Part shown: in pieces, positions 62,085-64,000 of the stretch
How the letters are laid out: every line of letters starts with the position of its first letter
Position numbering within the stretch: the stretch's first letter is position 1
Assembly (NCBI RefSeq): GCF_900141705.1
Contig: NZ_FQYM01000011.1
Span: 1-64,000, forward strand
DNA: 64,000 bases
Reading direction: 5' to 3'
DNA from: Fibrobacter sp. UWP2
Lineage (GTDB): Bacteria; Fibrobacterota; Fibrobacteria; Fibrobacterales; Fibrobacteraceae
Made by a program: the position numbers and the translations under genes
The notes under the pieces: model-generated
Seen by the model: the letters and a program-made list of their open reading frames with translations, nothing else
Told to the model about the DNA's origin: nothing
Databases searched by the model: none

Positions 62085-64000
62085 TAATGTACCGTCCAGT
62101 TGTCAGCCACATATTTCATAACAATGGGGCCGAAGTATTTATCGTTGCCGCCTGCGTTTTCCCAGGCCAGCATGGAAATGTAGACTTTTTCGTCGTTCGA
62201 AATGGTGATGTCGGGCAAAGACCCGCGTAAGTAGTAGTTGTTATTGTTGTAGAACGTCACCTTGAAGTAGGGGAGTTCGTTTTCGCCGTGGATCTTCCAC
62301 TGGGTACCGTCAAGGTGGTACACGTGCGTCTGCGCCAGGCTTACCCTGTTCTTGTCGTCAATCATGGCGTAAAGCTTGCCGGACTTTGCCGCCACGCTAA
62401 CGTGGTAGGCAAGCAAGCCCTCGGCAATGGGATACTTGAACTGGTGGCTGTTGTCGAAGGCGATGCTGCTGCCGCTTACGGTGCCATGCTTGATGCAAGG
62501 ACCGTAATAGTCCAGCGAACGGTTCAAGAAACCAATGTAAAGGTTGTTGTTGTCCGAGGCCATGTCAATGACGCTCATGGCTGTATCTATGGCGGCGTCC
62601 TTCTTTTGGACCGAGAGGGAGCTGTTGTACAGCACGTAATAGCCGCGGTAATGGGATGTGGTGTCGACGTAGACCACCACGAGCTTGCCGTCGCTCATGT
62701 AGGTCGCCCTGGCCTCGCGGACCTTCATGGTTCCTGTCCCGGCTTTTACAGTTGGGACACTCTGGTTGTTCCATGCGGATCCGCTCCAACGACTAATGTT
62801 TGGTTTTTTGTTGGAGTCCACAAAGGTGACGACGGGCATTTGGTTTGCCGTACAGGAAATGTCAGCCGAAAGAGCATTTGTCGATATCGCCGATCCCAGA
62901 GTTGCCCAAGCCGAAGTGCCGCCGTTAGATTTATAGACTGTGAGCGATTTGCCGGAGGTCAAGACCGCCAAGTACAAATTGCTGCCGTCATTGGCGATTT
63001 GCAGGCTGGTAATGGAATCGGTTACCGAGATGGCTGCCGTGCTGAGGTCTTTCCAGACGGAGTCGCCTTCTAGGTATTTTGTCGCGACGGTGGTGCTGGT
63101 CTTTAGGTAGGCTTCCACAGGCTTGTTGTTCAGGGTCGTGAGCACTGGCGGTGTGGTCATTTTGCTCTTTTCCAAAACAGTATCGCTTGTGGCGAGGTTC
63201 TTCCATGCTTTGCGGAAATAGACCTTACGGCAGACTTCCTCGGCGCGGTGGCGCAGGTAGAAGGCTTCAGACGGGGTCGTGGTGTTGCTGTCGCGGTAAT
63301 CGAGGCAGATAGACATGGACGATTCGCGAGAACTGCGAACAAAAGCTTCGTTGAATTCGAGGGTGCTTGTGTCAAGGGTGCCGTCGCTGCGGCCTTCGTA
63401 GTAGCTGTCGTCGACGTTGGTGAATTTCCAGCGGAAACTCTGGTTGGTGGAGTCGCCGAGCGGTCCCATGGTCGAGTGCATTCCGCCCCATTCTTCGGTA
63501 TAGAAGTATACAGCATCATTAGAGACAGATTCGTCGCCGCTCCACAGGAATACGGTGTCGGCGGCAGAAATGACGCCGACAGGCGGAGTGACAATAATCT
63601 TCACTTGCGTAGTGTCGCTGAAGGTCGCGCCCGTGCTGGATTCCTCTGCGGTCACAACGCAGTAAATGTCCTTGCCCGCTTCGGTGTAGCTTCCGTCTTG
63701 GTGCTTAAAGAAGCGCCTTCCGTTTTCTTTGTAACCATACTTGGATTCTTCCTTGATGAGCGTTTTGGTTTCGGCATTGTAGCATTCCCACATGTACCAA
63801 CTCACGTTATCGTCGGTCCAAACTTCGTCGTTCTTGGTGGCGTTCAGGTCGAATTCCATTCCGGGGACAACGTATATGATTTCGTCGGTGACCGTGATGA
63901 CGGGGCTCTCTGTCGAGAACTGGATGGACATGGTGTCGCGAGCGGTATTGCCGTCGTCGTCGGTGACGCGGACAATGCACATAAAGTTGAGCGTAGGTGC
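62084..64000 (-). CDS. Large surface protein with Ig/PKD-like and propeller-like regions, partial at 5' end
   Basis: The frame stays open to the window edge at 64000, so the N-terminus is missing; at least 638 residues are present. The first part has VRVTDDDGNTARDTMSIQFS, the end of a PKD/Ig-like domain, then further beta domains with scattered Cys. From about residue 290 to the end, repeated strands such as DSITSLQIANDGSNLYLAVLTSGKSLTVYK and DGKLVVVYVDTTSHY recur at about 45-residue spacing, like a beta propeller. Secreted or surface location is inferred. Confidence 0.75.
   Translation of the reverse strand, partial: APTLNFMCIVRVTDDDGNTARDTMSIQFSTESPVITVTDEIIYVVPGMEFDLNATKNDEVWTDDNVSWYMWECYNAETKTLIKEESKYGYKENGRRFFKHQDGSYTEAGKDIYCVVTAEESSTGATFSDTTQVKIIVTPPVGVISAADTVFLWSGDESVSNDAVYFYTEEWGGMHSTMGPLGDSTNQSFRWKFTNVDDSYYEGRSDGTLDTSTLEFNEAFVRSSRESSMSICLDYRDSNTTTPSEAFYLRHRAEEVCRKVYFRKAWKNLATSDTVLEKSKMTTPPVLTTLNNKPVEAYLKTSTTVATKYLEGDSVWKDLSTAAISVTDSITSLQIANDGSNLYLAVLTSGKSLTVYKSNGGTSAWATLGSAISTNALSADISCTANQMPVVTFVDSNKKPNISRWSGSAWNNQSVPTVKAGTGTMKVREARATYMSDGKLVVVYVDTTSHYRGYYVLYNSSLSVQKKDAAIDTAMSVIDMASDNNNLYIGFLNRSLDYYGPCIKHGTVSGSSIAFDNSHQFKYPIAEGLLAYHVSVAAKSGKLYAMIDDKNRVSLAQTHVYHLDGTQWKIHGENELPYFKVTFYNNNNYYLRGSLPDITISNDEKVYISMLAWENAGGNDKYFGPIVMKYVADNWTVH

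Overview
The window reads as a stretch of chromosome from a Fibrobacter-type bacterium (phylum Fibrobacterota). This is an inference from gene content. There are Ser-rich lipoprotein linkers, very large secreted proteins with a type IX secretion-like C-terminus, an outer-membrane/LPS gene set (Kdo transferase, MlaE-like permease), a short Bacteroidota-style primary sigma factor, and a glycogen-oriented GH13/GH77 gene set. Coding density is high. No phage, CRISPR array, IS element or rRNA operon was found.

Layout. 1-1.1 kb: an AT-rich, apparently 5'-truncated surface-protein-like ORF. 1.2-7.9 kb: ribosomal and housekeeping block (rplM-rpsI, an MscS channel on the other strand, rpsB-tsf, then pyrH-frr-uppS-cdsA). 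7.9-11 kb: two translationally coupled Ser-rich lipoproteins, with histidine-phosphatase and SUMF1 folds. 11-18.7 kb: dxr, a 1548-aa repeat-containing secreted protein with a 47-aa peptide gene directly behind it, and rseP. 18.7-24.6 kb: MATE exporter, small zinc and TSCPD proteins, purD-purE and two envelope proteins. 24.6-31.1 kb: glgE, then a lipoprotein and a two-gene secreted hydrolase/binding-protein operon. 31.2-40.5 kb: orphan LytS-type kinase, sigma factor, then S41 protease-mlaE-dciA-gyrB-prenyl synthase, and CorA. 40.6-46.9 kb: SecDF fusion and the GH13/malQ pair. 47-54 kb: AlkD-like protein, tRNA-Cys, DUF374 acyltransferase, DEDDh exonuclease, and a minus-strand cluster of ABC exporter, ICMT-like methyltransferase, waaA, ispH and rpmB. 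53.9-64 kb: tRNA-Glu with a decayed terminator array, a carboxyltransferase, a CnoX-like chaperedoxin, a membrane-anchored AraC-type sensor pair with an AI-2E-type permease, HU, tRNA-Val, and a surface-protein operon that runs out of the window.

Themes. Isoprenoid and envelope supply is spread across several units (dxr, ispH, uppS, polyprenyl synthase, cdsA, waaA). Glycogen and maltodextrin chemistry appears as glgE, malQ and a second GH13 enzyme. Envelope proteolysis and secretion are represented by rseP, an S41 protease and SecDF.

The most interesting signal is in the transcription and translation starts. Many promoters pair a TTGACA-like -35 with a TAnnTT(TG) -10, resembling the Bacteroidota TAnnTTTG element. 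In nine genes such a box ends exactly 6 or 7 nt before the start codon and no Shine-Dalgarno sequence is present, which predicts leaderless mRNAs. Other candidates for follow-up are the 47-aa peptide behind the giant protein, a 49-aa four-cysteine protein, and the membrane-spanning AraC-type regulator with its HTH-less paralogue.
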